This document shows, in pieces, positions 15,033 through 25,400 of a stretch of 64,000 bases of DNA. The translations under genes and the position numbers were made by a program. Numbering within the stretch: position 1 is the first letter of the stretch; each line of letters starts with the position of its first letter. This DNA comes from Qipengyuania gaetbuli (GTDB taxonomy: Bacteria > Pseudomonadota > Alphaproteobacteria > Sphingomonadales > Sphingomonadaceae): the NCBI RefSeq assembly GCF_020524765.1, contig NZ_JAIVLR010000001.1:1116001-1180000 (forward strand), in the 5' to 3' direction. The notes below the pieces were generated by a model that did not search any database, was not told the origin of the DNA, and saw nothing but the letters and a program-made list of their open reading frames with translations.

Positions 15033-15901
15033 CGGGCGCGGAACAGGCGGCCCGCGACTGCGTCGAGCTTGGCCATCAATTCCTTGTCGTGGTGGGCAGG
15101 TGCGGTGATCACCGCATCGTCGAGCGTGCGGTCGATGGGGGAGGGATTGCGCTTTTTCGGCAGGCCCTTGCAGAACGCGACCAGCGCCTTCTTCGCCAGT
15201 TCGGAATTCTTCTGCATCTGGGCAACGATCTCCGCCACGTCGACCGTCGCCTCGTTATCGCGCCAGCTGTCCCAGTCGGTCACCATGGCGAGCAGGGCAT
15301 AGGGCAGCTCCGCCTCGCGGGCGAGCTTGGCCTCGGGCATGCCGGTCATGCCGATGACTTCGGCGCCCCAGTGGCGGTAGAGCTTGCTTTCGGCGCGGGT
15401 CGAAAATTGGGGGCCTTCCATGGCGAGATAGGTCGCGCCCTGCGTCACGTCGCCGCCGGCCTTCTCGACCGCCTTGGCGATATGCTTCGACAAGCGCGGG
15501 CAGACCGGGTCGCCGAAGGGCACATGGGCGACGAAGCCGTTGTCGAAGAAGGTGGACGGGCGGCCCTTGGTATTGTCGATGAACTGGTCGACCGTGACGA
15601 AGCGGCCCGGCGGCAGGTCTTCCGCCAGCGATCCGACCGCACTGATGGCGAGGAGATCGGTGCAGCCTGCGCGCTTCAATGCATCGATATTGGCGCGCGC
15701 CTCGATCTTCGAGGGGATGATCGGGTGCCCGCGCCCGTGCCGCGGCAGGAAGCGCACCCGCACATGGCCGATCGTGCCGCACAGAATCTGGTCGGACGGC
15801 TCGCCCCAGGGCGAGTTCACCTCGATCCACTGCGCATCCTCGAGCTCGTCGATTGCATAAAGGCCCGATCCGCCGATGATGCCGATGGTCCAGTCGCTCA
15901 T
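15029..15901 (-). CDS. mtnP: S-methyl-5'-thioadenosine phosphorylase
   Basis: Splits methylthioadenosine into adenine and 5-methylthioribose-1-phosphate, the entry to methionine salvage. The protein (290 aa from the ATG at 15901) shows GIIGGSGLYAIDELED at the N-terminus, the phosphate-binding HGRGHPIIPSKIEARAN and the MEGPQFSTRAES motif that fits MTA phosphorylase better than purine nucleoside phosphorylase. A longer frame opens at 16039 but the conserved start is here. It is the promoter-proximal gene of a two-gene unit with glpD. Divergent to the PEP-carboxylase-like gene across 246 bp. Confidence 0.93.
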   Translation of the reverse strand: MSDWTIGIIGGSGLYAIDELEDAQWIEVNSPWGEPSDQILCGTIGHVRVRFLPRHGRGHPIIPSKIEARANIDALKRAGCTDLLAISAVGSLAEDLPPGRFVTVDQFIDNTKGRPSTFFDNGFVAHVPFGDPVCPRLSKHIAKAVEKAGGDVTQGATYLAMEGPQFSTRAESKLYRHWGAEVIGMTGMPEAKLAREAELPYALLAMVTDWDSWRDNEATVDVAEIVAQMQKNSELAKKALVAFCKGLPKKRNPSPIDRTLDDAVITAPAHHDKELMAKLDAVAGRLFRAR

Positions 15902-16147
15902 GATAAAATCCCGTTTCCTGCCCCAGAGGCCACGCATCGCCCGCAAGCCGTGACAGGAAGGTTGGCGCTTGCGGTTAACGTGCCGGAATGGGTGGAGAAT
16001 GACGCGGCAGGTGTAAAGGGCGAAGCACCCGCTTGGCACATCTGCGCGAACGCAAACCTATTCATGCCGCCATTTGCCGCCTTCGCTTGACTCGGGAACC
16101 GCTTTGCCGCGCATTCGTGAGTTCGAAGACGACAGGAGAATTCGCGT
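15902..16147. other. Divergent intergenic region between mtnP and the PEPC-like gene
   Basis: A 246 bp spacer that must hold promoters for both directions. I see a GGAAC at 16095-16099 followed after 16 bases by CGTGA, which is close to but not equal to the alphaproteobacterial EcfG pattern GGAAC-N16-CGTT. The ribosome site AGGAG for the rightward gene is at 16134-16138. Nothing else recognisable. Confidence 0.35.
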
Positions 16148-18922
16148 TTGACTGACCTTGCCCCGCTATCCTTCGACCGGCTGGCCGACCGCCTGCGCGA
16201 ATTGCACGCGCGCACGCAGGAAACGCCGCTGTTCAACCCGGTCTTCCAGCTGGCGCACGATATCTCGCGCACGCTGGAAGCGGGCGACGTGTCGCTGGAG
16301 GACGTGGCGCAGCTGGTGGGCGAGCTCGAAGCGGAATCGCTGGGCGCACGGGCCGAACGGCTGCGCTGCCTCGTCACGCCCGACGCTGCGACAAGCAGGC
16401 TCGACGGCTTTTGCAGCGACGCCGGCAGTTTCGAGGATTTCGCGGCGCACTGGGCCAATCCGCAGTTGCACGTCGTCTTTACCGCGCACCCGACCTTCCT
16501 GCTCTCGCCCGGCCAGACCCGCGCGGTGGCGCAGGCGGCAAGCACGGGCGGGTCCATCGAGGCAGCGGACGGGACGCGGACCGCGATCACGCTCGACTAT
16601 GAACATGGCGAGGCGATGCAGGCGCTCGCCCATGCGCAGGATGCGCGCGACCGGCTCGTGTCCTCGCTGCTCGCCTGCGCAGCGAAGAAGTGGCCCGACC
16701 GCTGGCGCGAACTTGCGCCGCTCCCGTTCCGCTTCGCCAGCTGGGTCGGCTACGACATGGACGGGCGCACCGACATCAAGTGGTACACTTCGATCCGCTT
16801 CCGCCTTGCCGAAAAGGCCGAGCGGCTCGGCCGCTATGCCGACAGCCTTGCCGCCATCGATGCAGGCCACGGCCTGGTCGGCAAGCTGCGCGCAGCCCAA
16901 GCGCATACTGAGCGCAGCGCAGCGGATTTCGCCGGCGATCTCGGCAAGCCAGCGGACCTGTCTGCCGCCGCCAACCGCCTGACCGCGGGCGACCCCGACA
17001 AGCTGCTGAGCCTTGCGCCGGTCATCGCGCAGCTCGAGGACGAAGCCGCAGGGGCGGACGGCGACAAGGCCGTCGCATTGAAGACACTGGCCGCCGCGAT
17101 GCGCGCCGATGGCCTCGGCATGGGGAATATCCATTTCCGCGTGAACGCCAAACAGCTCCACAACGCCATCCGCACGCGGATCGAGAATGGCGAGGAACTG
17201 GATATCGGCAGCCAGGGCGCACTGGGTGCGCTGCGCGACCTGCTGGCGGAGGCAAAGCCGCTGTCCGCCAATTTCGCCTCGCTCGCGATCGAAAGTTCGA
17301 CCGCGGTGCGGCAGTTCCTCGCCATGGCGCAAATCCTCAAGCACGTGGACGCCGATGCGCCGATCCGCATGCTGGTCGCCGAATGCGAACAACCCGCTAC
17401 CGTGCTGTCGGCGCTCTATTTCGCGCGGCTGTTCGGGATCGAGGACAAGGTCGATGTCTCGCCCCTGTTCGAGACGGAAAGCGCGCTGGAACATGGCGGC
17501 CGCTTCCTCGACGCGCTGCTCGCGGAGGAGGACTACCGCGCCTACGCCAGGAAGCGCGGGCGCGTGGCCATCCAGACCGGCTTTTCCGATGCCGGCCGGT
17601 TCGTCGGGCAGATCCCGGCCAGCCTTGCGATCGAGCGCCTGCAGGGCCGCCTTGCCGAAGCGATGGCCGCGAACGGGCTGACCGATGTCGCCGCGCTGGT
17701 GTTCAACACGCATGGCGAAGGCATGGGCCGCGGCGCGCATCCCGCGAGCTTCAAGGATCGGCTCGAATGGCCGCTCAGCCCCTGGGCGCGGCGGCGCTTT
17801 GCCCGCGCCGGCATCCGCATCGAACCCGAGGCGAGCTTCCAGGGGGGCGACGGCTACCTGTTCTTCTCGACGCCGGAGCTGGCGCTGGCGACCTTGTCCG
17901 AGATTGCCGAGCGGGCACCTGCCACCGCCGACCTCGAAGCTCCGGCGGATGCTTTCTACCGCCGGACCGATCTCAGCCTCGATTTCTACCGCGCGATCAA
18001 GGACCACCAGCAGGAACACCTCGAAAGCCGGACCTACAGCCGCGCGATCACGGCCTTCGGCCTTGGCCTGCTCAACACGACCGGCAGCCGCGTTTCGCGC
18101 CGCCAGAGCGACATCAATGCCGACCGCGAGATGAGCCTGCGCCAGATCCGCGCCATCCCGCACAACGCGATCCTCCAGCAACTGGGCTATCCGGTGAATA
18201 TCATCGCCGGCGTCGGCAGCGCGGCGGAAAGCAATTACGAGGACATTGCCGAACTGCTGCGCGAAAGCCCGCGCGGGCGGCAGATCATGCGACTGGTGCG
18301 CGCCTCCAACGCGCTGGCCAGCATCAAGACGGTCGCCGCCTATGGCGAGCTGTTCAATTCCGCATACTGGGCCAGTCGCCCCTATCGCGGTACCGAAGAC
18401 CACCTCGCCCGCGCCTGCGAAACGCTGGCGGAGTATCTCATCCAGGACGACCGCAACGGCGTCTTCCGCCGCCTCGCCTCGCGCCTGAGGGTCGATGCGC
18501 TGAAACTGCACCGCCTGTTCGACCTCGTGCCCGACGAGGAGCCGCATCCCGAACGCGAAGGCGTGCGCCGGACCATCGGCGTGCTGCAATCGCTGCGCCT
18601 TGCGTTGATGCAGCACATGTTCCTGAAAGTGGTGTCGGTGCCGGTCTTCAGCCGCTCCAACGACATCAGCCGGACCGACGTGCTGGAGATGGTGTTCACC
18701 CTGCGGGTGGACGAGGCCCTCGCCCAGCTACGCCGCGCCTATCCCACCAGCTTTCCGCAAAAGAGCGACTTCGCGATGGACGAGGGCGGGGAGTACCCGC
18801 GCGGCGCGGGCGAAGGCTACGATGCTATCCGCACGAATTACATCGACCCGATCGAGCAGGCGCACGGCCTCTCGCTGCGCATCTCGACCGCCATCGCGAA
18901 CCTGTTCGGCGCGCACGGCTGA
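16148..18922 (+). CDS. Phosphoenolpyruvate-carboxylase-like protein (diverged)
   Basis: Protein of 924 aa built like PEP carboxylase and commonly named so in sphingomonads. The catalytic-histidine element is kept (VFTAHPTFLL, His114), followed by FASWVGYDMDGRTD where classic enzymes have ASWMGGDRDGNP. Other key sites have changed. The GYSDSAKD element reads GFSDAGRF (about residue 478), so the family lysine is missing. The FHGRGGSxGRGG loop reads NTHGEGMGRGAHP (about residue 522). The C-terminus ends FGAHG instead of the invariant RNTG. I therefore call it PEPC-like; anaplerotic CO2 fixation is plausible but not secured. Translation starts at a TTG nine bases after AGGAG. Confidence 0.8.
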   Translation: MTDLAPLSFDRLADRLRELHARTQETPLFNPVFQLAHDISRTLEAGDVSLEDVAQLVGELEAESLGARAERLRCLVTPDAATSRLDGFCSDAGSFEDFAAHWANPQLHVVFTAHPTFLLSPGQTRAVAQAASTGGSIEAADGTRTAITLDYEHGEAMQALAHAQDARDRLVSSLLACAAKKWPDRWRELAPLPFRFASWVGYDMDGRTDIKWYTSIRFRLAEKAERLGRYADSLAAIDAGHGLVGKLRAAQAHTERSAADFAGDLGKPADLSAAANRLTAGDPDKLLSLAPVIAQLEDEAAGADGDKAVALKTLAAAMRADGLGMGNIHFRVNAKQLHNAIRTRIENGEELDIGSQGALGALRDLLAEAKPLSANFASLAIESSTAVRQFLAMAQILKHVDADAPIRMLVAECEQPATVLSALYFARLFGIEDKVDVSPLFETESALEHGGRFLDALLAEEDYRAYARKRGRVAIQTGFSDAGRFVGQIPASLAIERLQGRLAEAMAANGLTDVAALVFNTHGEGMGRGAHPASFKDRLEWPLSPWARRRFARAGIRIEPEASFQGGDGYLFFSTPELALATLSEIAERAPATADLEAPADAFYRRTDLSLDFYRAIKDHQQEHLESRTYSRAITAFGLGLLNTTGSRVSRRQSDINADREMSLRQIRAIPHNAILQQLGYPVNIIAGVGSAAESNYEDIAELLRESPRGRQIMRLVRASNALASIKTVAAYGELFNSAYWASRPYRGTEDHLARACETLAEYLIQDDRNGVFRRLASRLRVDALKLHRLFDLVPDEEPHPEREGVRRTIGVLQSLRLALMQHMFLKVVSVPVFSRSNDISRTDVLEMVFTLRVDEALAQLRRAYPTSFPQKSDFAMDEGGEYPRGAGEGYDAIRTNYIDPIEQAHGLSLRISTAIANLFGAHG

Positions 18923-18925
18923 TAG

Positions 18926-20521
18926 TCAGGCAAGGCCCCAGCGTTCAAGCGCGGGGGAGATGAACACCTCCGCGTCGGTGCCGAGCAATTCTGTGCGCGC
19001 AGCCCGATAGGCGGCAACACCGGGTCCGTACTGCGCAGCGATTGCGCTTGCATCCATCTGCGCATCCTTGCCCCAGTGCATGGAGAAAGGGATGCCCGCC
19101 TTGCCGAGCAGGTACTGGAGGCGTTGCGCCGCTACGTGGGCATCGGTTCCGAGCGGGAAATTCTTGGGCAGGCCGTCGATGTTGATGATGGCATTGTCCT
19201 CGAACCGCAGGAAACCCATCGCCGCCGGGCTCTTCTTCGCAAAGCGCACGGTGTAGACGAAGTCCTTGCTGAAATGGCGGATGTTCTCTTCGGTCCCCGC
19301 AGCCATCTCGCGCGCGATTCTCAAGGCCTCAGGCAGGCGGTCCAGCGGCACGGCGAAGGCCGCGTTGTAGACGTCGACTCGCAGGCCGAAAAGCCGGTGC
19401 GGCTTCCATTCGGCGGTCAGCTGGGACAGCGTGCGCGGCACGTCTCGCTCGTCGCAGGCGTGCTCCTTGAAATCCTCGAACAGCATGCCCGGCACATCGA
19501 TCAGATCGCGCAGCTTGGCCTCGATCATGAAGGGCGCAAGCGGGTTCTCGCTCGCTTCCTTCAATCCCTTGGCCGCGCGCTCGCCCAGCGCCTCGAAGCC
19601 GGTGCGGCTGACCGGTTCCGCATCGAGTGCGGGCTTGGCCTCGGCATCGATCCTGAGCCAGATCGTCTCGAGCACCTCGTGTCCGTCCTTGGCGAAGGGA
19701 TCGAAGGTGAGCTCGTAATAATGCGGCACGCGGCCTTCCGCGATATCGCCCATGGCTTCGGCAAAGCGCCCCTGTGCCACCAGCGCGCCCCAGTCGGCGG
19801 GCAGGCGGCGGGCGCGCTTGACGAGGCCGCAGTAGAATTCGTCCACCGCCTCGATGAGATAGGCGGAGACGAAACCCATGCCTCCGAGATGGACCTGCGC
19901 TGCAGCGAAGTGCGCCGGATCGCCGAGGCTGGCGAACTGCGCCACCCATTCGTCGCGCAATACCGGCCGCGCAGGATCCGCCAGCCACACCGCCTCGCCC
20001 TTGCCCGTCGAAAGCAGGACGGCGCGCACATGACCCTCGCAGCCCGTCTCGCCCAGCGTCGAGCCGTGCGATCCGGTGCCGACCAGCCCGGCGATGCTCT
20101 GCCCCTTGTGCGAGCCGGCCGTGCGCAGCGACAGGTCGCGGCCGGGCTTGCCGAGCCAGTCCATCAAGCGGAAAATCTTGGTTCCGCCGGTGACGATGAC
20201 ATAGCGCTGCCGCCCTTCGACCCCGTCGCGGAAAGCGCTGTCGGGAACCGGCCAGATGCCATGATCCTCGTCGGTTTCGACATGGCTGGAAAAGCCGTGG
20301 AAGACCTTGCTCTGCGACCAGCCGGAGCCGGTCACGCACAATTCGCGGTCGCGCTCCGCCTCGTAGGCGATGAGGTCGCCCATCACCGCGCGCCGCTGGC
20401 GCAAGGCGCTGACCAATTCCTGCTCGCCGTTCTGGTGGACCTCCACGGTGCGGCGCATGAAAGTGGCGATCGAGCGGTGCTCGTTCAGCCACGGTCCGCC
20501 GCCCTTGCGTTCGATGCGCAT
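18926..20521 (-). CDS. FAD-binding oxidoreductase, D-arabinono-1,4-lactone oxidase-like
   Basis: Member of the vanillyl-alcohol-oxidase-type flavoprotein superfamily. The FAD-binding half contains VTGGTKIFRLMDWL and the nucleotide loop LVGTGSHGSTLG. The C-terminal half carries HWGKDA, the histidine-tryptophan-glycine-lysine element shared by sugar-lactone oxidases. I start at the ATG at 20521 (531 aa), behind a strong GGGAGGGGG ribosome site; the frame opens earlier at 20608. The substrate is unknown: aldonolactones or a sterol-like alcohol are possible from the family. No signal peptide or membrane segment. It converges on the PEPC-like gene with 3 bp between stop codons. Confidence 0.78.
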   Translation of the reverse strand: MRIERKGGGPWLNEHRSIATFMRRTVEVHQNGEQELVSALRQRRAVMGDLIAYEAERDRELCVTGSGWSQSKVFHGFSSHVETDEDHGIWPVPDSAFRDGVEGRQRYVIVTGGTKIFRLMDWLGKPGRDLSLRTAGSHKGQSIAGLVGTGSHGSTLGETGCEGHVRAVLLSTGKGEAVWLADPARPVLRDEWVAQFASLGDPAHFAAAQVHLGGMGFVSAYLIEAVDEFYCGLVKRARRLPADWGALVAQGRFAEAMGDIAEGRVPHYYELTFDPFAKDGHEVLETIWLRIDAEAKPALDAEPVSRTGFEALGERAAKGLKEASENPLAPFMIEAKLRDLIDVPGMLFEDFKEHACDERDVPRTLSQLTAEWKPHRLFGLRVDVYNAAFAVPLDRLPEALRIAREMAAGTEENIRHFSKDFVYTVRFAKKSPAAMGFLRFEDNAIINIDGLPKNFPLGTDAHVAAQRLQYLLGKAGIPFSMHWGKDAQMDASAIAAQYGPGVAAYRAARTELLGTDAEVFISPALERWGLA

Positions 20522-20622
20522 CGCCTGCCCCCTCCCGATGTCGGCCCTCTCCAATAGAGTTGTAACCCGCGGGCCTATTGGTAAAAACCGACCGCGCGGG
20601 CCAGCCAAGGGGGGATGTGCCG

Positions 20623-22020
20623 ATGCTGGAAAACCTTGTCTACCTCGTCATCGGCTTCTGCCTGCCCTTCGTCATCTTCTTCGTCGGCCGCAAGCTGCTG
20701 AACTGGGGCGCGCACGATGTGCCCTGCTCGCACTTCCACGACCACGTCCACGATGCCGCCCCCAGCCGCTTCGTGCGCGATATCCAGCGCGATGCACCCG
20801 TCTCGCACGATCACCTGTTCGACGAGAACGATCATGAACCCGATCCGCTGGGCCGCGAGCTGGAAAAGCTGGTCGAGGAATGCGCACTGCACGGCCATTC
20901 GGCCGGCGAGCTGAAGCTGGCGCACGATCCGGCCAAGCCCGAGAAAGCACATGGCGAAAAAGTCCTGATGCTGTCGGGCGGCGGACAGTGGGGTGCCTAT
21001 GGAGCAGGCCTGTTCCGCACACTGCACGATGCCAGCGGCAACGACCTCGCCATGCGCGGGGTGCGTATCATCACGGGCATTTCGACCGGATCGCTACAGA
21101 CCCTGCTGCTGATGGTGGCGCTCGACGAAAAGGCCCGGCCCGAGACGCGCCGCTACGCGATGGAACGGCTCGAATGGGGCTATTCGCCGAAGAAGGAGAG
21201 CGAGGTCGTGCTCAACACCGGCCTCAAGATGCTCCCCTTTCGCGGCGCCCAGGCCGGGACTGCGCCGCTGCGCCGCCGGATCCGCGACGCGATCTACGAG
21301 AATGGCGACGGCACGCTGCTCGATGCGCTGCGCCAGTCGAGCATCGCGGGCTATATCGGCTTCGTCGAGGCGAATTGCGGCCAGTTCCACTATGTCGACG
21401 TGCGCGGCCTCGTCCGCGACGAGCCGGACAACGAGAAAGCCGTCGATGCCCTGTGCGCGGCGGCGATGGCCTCGTCCGCCATGCCGGTGTTCCACCAGCA
21501 GCTGCGCGTCACCAGGTCGAGCAAGGGATCGCGCGTGCTGTACGATGGCGGCGTGCGCCGCTCGGTCTTCTTCGAACGCTCGATGGAGCGGATGCACGAT
21601 CATGTGTGCAAGCACGCCGGCCTGCCCGAAGACCATCATCCGGCAGGTGCGGACCGCGCCGCAGTGACACCCGCCTTCTTCGTGGTGCGCAACGGGCCGA
21701 CCGTGCGCATCGCCGACCCCGATCTCGACAGCAAGGATGACCCCATCCTCAACGGCAAGCGCGGTTACGACCTGCTCGTCAACGAAAGCGAGGTCGGCGC
21801 GATCGCGGGCCTGCGCCTGCTCAACCCCTATGGCGACATCTACGTCACCACGGCCGACCAGTGGGACAGCTTCGAATGCACCTGCCCCGAGGCGGACTGC
21901 AAGAAGGAGGGGGAGATGTTCAAGCCCGGCTTCATGGCCTGCCTGCGCGATCTGGGCCGGCACAAGGCGCAGCGCACCGGCGGCCCGTGGTGGCCGCTCA
22001 GCCCGATCGACGCACGCTAG
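20623..22020 (+). CDS. Membrane-anchored patatin-like phospholipase
   Basis: Putative lipid acyl hydrolase of 465 aa. A single hydrophobic N-terminal segment (NLVYLVIGFCLPFVIFFVG, residues 4-22) anchors it. A histidine-rich stretch follows with CSHFHDHVHD (about residues 36-45) and HDHLF. Then comes the patatin domain: oxyanion GGGQWGAYGAG, nucleophile GISTGS and acid DGG (YDGGVRRS), giving the Ser-Asp dyad. The C-terminus has a small cysteine cluster (CTCPEADC). The start at 20623 is preceded by AAGGGGGG. The His-rich segment is unusual for patatins and may bind metal. The gene is followed by a receiver-domain gene. Confidence 0.83.
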   Translation: MLENLVYLVIGFCLPFVIFFVGRKLLNWGAHDVPCSHFHDHVHDAAPSRFVRDIQRDAPVSHDHLFDENDHEPDPLGRELEKLVEECALHGHSAGELKLAHDPAKPEKAHGEKVLMLSGGGQWGAYGAGLFRTLHDASGNDLAMRGVRIITGISTGSLQTLLLMVALDEKARPETRRYAMERLEWGYSPKKESEVVLNTGLKMLPFRGAQAGTAPLRRRIRDAIYENGDGTLLDALRQSSIAGYIGFVEANCGQFHYVDVRGLVRDEPDNEKAVDALCAAAMASSAMPVFHQQLRVTRSSKGSRVLYDGGVRRSVFFERSMERMHDHVCKHAGLPEDHHPAGADRAAVTPAFFVVRNGPTVRIADPDLDSKDDPILNGKRGYDLLVNESEVGAIAGLRLLNPYGDIYVTTADQWDSFECTCPEADCKKEGEMFKPGFMACLRDLGRHKAQRTGGPWWPLSPIDAR

Positions 22021-22104
22021 GAACGGCGCGCAGATTCTGCGCCTGGGTGCGAAACCAAATGGCGATTGGCGAATTCCTCCTCTCAAGAAGGGAAAATTTC
22101 ACTC

Positions 22105-22461
22105 GTGTCGCCATGTAGCAAGGTCCTGATCGTCGATGACGAGGCATTGATCGCCTTCGATTTCGAGATGACTCTGGAATCGGCGGGCTATGACGTGATG
22201 GGCCCCGCGACCTCGCTCGACGAGGCGTTTTCCATGGTCGGCAACGAAATGCCGCGCGCAGCCATTCTCGACATCGACGTGAACCAGCACCCGGTCTGGC
22301 CGCTGGCCCGCCAGCTGCGCAGCAACGGCACCTATATCGTCTTCGTCAGCGCGAATTTGCACCACGAGGAACTGAGCAGCGAATTCGAGCAGGAAAAACG
22401 GCTCGACAAGCCGGTGAGCGGCAAGGATTTGCTTGCCGCTCTGCGCCCCGCCTTCGCCTGA
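22105..22461 (+). CDS. Single-domain response regulator
   Basis: Stand-alone receiver domain of 118 aa with no output domain. Acidic pair D11/D12 in LIVDDE, phospho-acceptor D56 in AILDID, a Ser in FVSAN and the Lys of LDKP complete the receiver active site. Receivers of this kind often act as partners or phosphate sinks of HWE/HisKA_2 kinases, as LovR does for LovK in Caulobacter. The gene converges on the CheB-CheR-PAS-HWE kinase gene with 6 bp between them, so that kinase is the obvious candidate partner. I use the GTG at 22105 (AAGAAGGGA upstream); a TTG at 22066 would add 13 residues. Confidence 0.82.
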   Translation: MSPCSKVLIVDDEALIAFDFEMTLESAGYDVMGPATSLDEAFSMVGNEMPRAAILDIDVNQHPVWPLARQLRSNGTYIVFVSANLHHEELSSEFEQEKRLDKPVSGKDLLAALRPAFA

Positions 22462-22467
22462 AGCCGC

Positions 22468-25400
22468 TTAGCTGTCGATCGGGAAGGTCAGGCTGCGCCG
22501 GTAGCCGGTCGCCACCGCTTCGCCCGTGATCGTGCCCGATAGCTGGCGGGTCGTAACCTCGAGCAGGCGGGTGCCGAAACCGGCTCCTGCACCGTCATCA
22601 GTGACCGAGCAGCATTCCTCCCAGTCGATCCGCAGGTCGTTGCCGACCTTGTCCCAGCGAACGTCAAGCGATCCGTCGTGGTCACGCAGCCCGCCGTGTT
22701 TCGTCGCATTGGTCGCCCACTCGTGCAAGATCAGTGCGATCGATGTCAGCTTCGCGGTCGACACTTCGACCTCCGGGCCATCGAAGGTGATTTTCTGCCG
22801 GGCATGCGAAGGGGCAAGGACCGTATCGAGCAATTCGCGCAGGGTGACCGAAGATCCATCCGTATGCCGCGAGGTTAGCGAGTGCGAGCGGCCGAGCGCA
22901 TGGATCCGGTCGCGCAGGTCCTCTGCAAAGCTGTCGAGATCGCTCGCCTCACGGCGCGAGATTGACACCATGGCCGCGATGATCGCGAACAGGTTCTTCA
23001 CGCGGTGGTTCATCTCGCGCAGCAGGATTTCGCGCTGGGCCAGTGTCTCGCGTTCGCTGGTGATGTCGTAGGTGACGCCAATGAACTTGGCCCCATCGCT
23101 GCTCATGATACGGCGGCCGAGGCCGTGCAGGTAGCGCGTGCCACCGTTCTTGAGCGGCAGCGAGAATACCTCGTCGTAATCGCTTTCCCCGTCCATCGCG
23201 CGGCGCAGCGCGTTGTTGACCTGGTCGCGGTCTTCGGGCGGCAGGCGGGCAAGGATGGGCTCCATCGTATTGCCCTCGTCCTCGTCGAGATCGAGCAGCT
23301 CGCGCTCGGTCTTGTCGAGGACCGTCTTGTCCGAAGCGGGCTCGTATTCCCAGATGCCGATCTTGGCGACTTCCAGCGCCAAGCGCAGGCGTTCCCGCTC
23401 CTCGCGCAGATCGAGCTCCATCGAAAGGGCTTCGGTCACATCGGTGAAGACGACAGTCGCTCCGTCGATCGTGCCGTCCATCTGTCGATAGGGAATGACC
23501 CGGGCGATGTATTCGCGCGACTTTTCTTTCGTGGTGGCACGATATTCGTCTGTCAGCCCCTGTTCTGCCGCAGCGCGGGTGAGCGCGACGAAATTGTCTT
23601 CGGCCAGACTGTTGGGCAACTGATCGAGAGGGCGACCCAGATCGCGTTCGTCGATCCCGAATATCGCCTTCACTGCATCGGTGAAGCTGCGCAGGTTGAG
23701 TTTCTCGTCCACCACCAGGACCATCAGCTGCGTGGAATCGACGAAGTTCTTGAGGTCGGCATTGGCGACGGTGACCTGGTCGACCTTGGTCTTGAGTTCG
23801 TCATTGACCGTCGTCAGCTCCTCGTTGGTGGACTGGAGCTCCTCGTTCATCGACATCATTTCTTCGTTGGAGCTCTTCAGCTCCTCGTTGGTCGTTTCGA
23901 GCTCCTCGACCGTCGAGCGCAGGCGATGGCGCGTGGCTTGCAGCTCTTCCTCAAGGAACTGCAGCTGGCCGTCGCCGACCTCGAATTCGTCCAGCTCCTC
24001 GTCCGTGAACGGCTCCAGCGCGCCGGTCTCGCGGATGACGATCAGGTAGCCGCCCGGCGCCACCGGTTCCACCAGCACCGATGCGGTAATCCGCCCGAAT
24101 TCGGTACTGATCGCAAGGTCCCGCTTGATGATCCGGCCTTGCCCCTCCGACACCTGGCGCAGCATCGGGCCGATGATCTCGCGCAGGCCCGGCCGGGCGA
24201 GCGTGGGAACGTGCACCGTGCGTTCGAGCCGGTCGGGGAATTCGAGATAGCGTCCGGCCGCTCCCCATTTCTGCAGCAGCGTGCCTTCGCCATCGACCAG
24301 GAAGGTTACCGGCGCATAGCGTTCGGCGATGCGCCGCAGCGCCGCCACTTCGGCCGAGCCCGACTGGATCGCGGTGCCACCTGCCATGCTGCTTTCGCGG
24401 CGGCGGACATAGGTCGGGGACTGGCCCCGCCCCATCTGCAAATTGTAGTTGCTCTTGACGTTCCTGCGCCGGAACAGCCGCGCTCCTTGGTTGAGCGTTT
24501 CGAACAGGTCCTCGAACCGGCCGATACCTTCCGATGTCCCGAGGAAGAGGTAGCCGCTGTCGCGCAGGGAAAAATGGAACAGCGGCAGGACGTGGCGCTG
24601 CAGGTCTTCGTCGAAATAGATGAGGAGGTTGCGGCAGGAAATGAGGTCCACCTTGGAGAAGGGCGGATCGCTCACGACGTTGTGCAGGCTGAAGCGGACC
24701 AGGTCGCGGATTTGCGGAGTGACGGAAAAGGTGTCCGTTCCGCCGATGACATAGCGGTGCTGGTACTCGCTTGGAATATCGACCAGCGCGGACACCGGAT
24801 AAGTCGCATTGCGCGCGATATCGAGCATCTTGTCGTCGATATCGGTGGCGAAGATCTGCAGGTAGGGGCGCTTCTCGTACCGTCGCATCGCTTCGGCAAA
24901 GAGCATGGCGATGGAATAGGCTTCTTCGCCGCTGGAACAGCCCGGCACCCAGACACGCAGTTCCTGCCCGTCGCGCGACTTGCGCACCAGTTCGGAAATC
25001 ACGCTTTCGTTGAGCGACTGGAAATCGTCCGCGTCCCGGAAGAACTGCGTGACGTTTATAAGCAGGTCCTGGAACAGCGCCTGGCATTCGTCGGCATCGC
25101 TGCGCATCCGCGCCACATATTCGCCCGCGTCCTCGATCGAGAGGACCTGCATCCGGCGTGCCACGCGTCGCACCAGCGTCGAGCGCTTGTAGCGCGAAAA
25201 GTCATGCCCGACGGTCTCGCGCAGCACCTCGCACAATTCGTCCAGCCGGTCGGCGACCTCGCGAGCCTCGTCCCGCAATCCGTCGTCAGGGGTGCGGGAA
25301 AAGAACTCCCCCACCGCTTCGATGATTGCCGAGGGAGGGGCAACGATATCGACAAGGCCGGTCCCGATGGCCGACACCGGCATCCCGTCGTAGCGGGCCG

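Noticed and set aside
16095..16120. EcfG-type promoter before the PEPC-like gene
   Set aside because: GGAAC-N16-CGTGA misses the last T of the CGTT box. One near match in a GC-rich region is not convincing.
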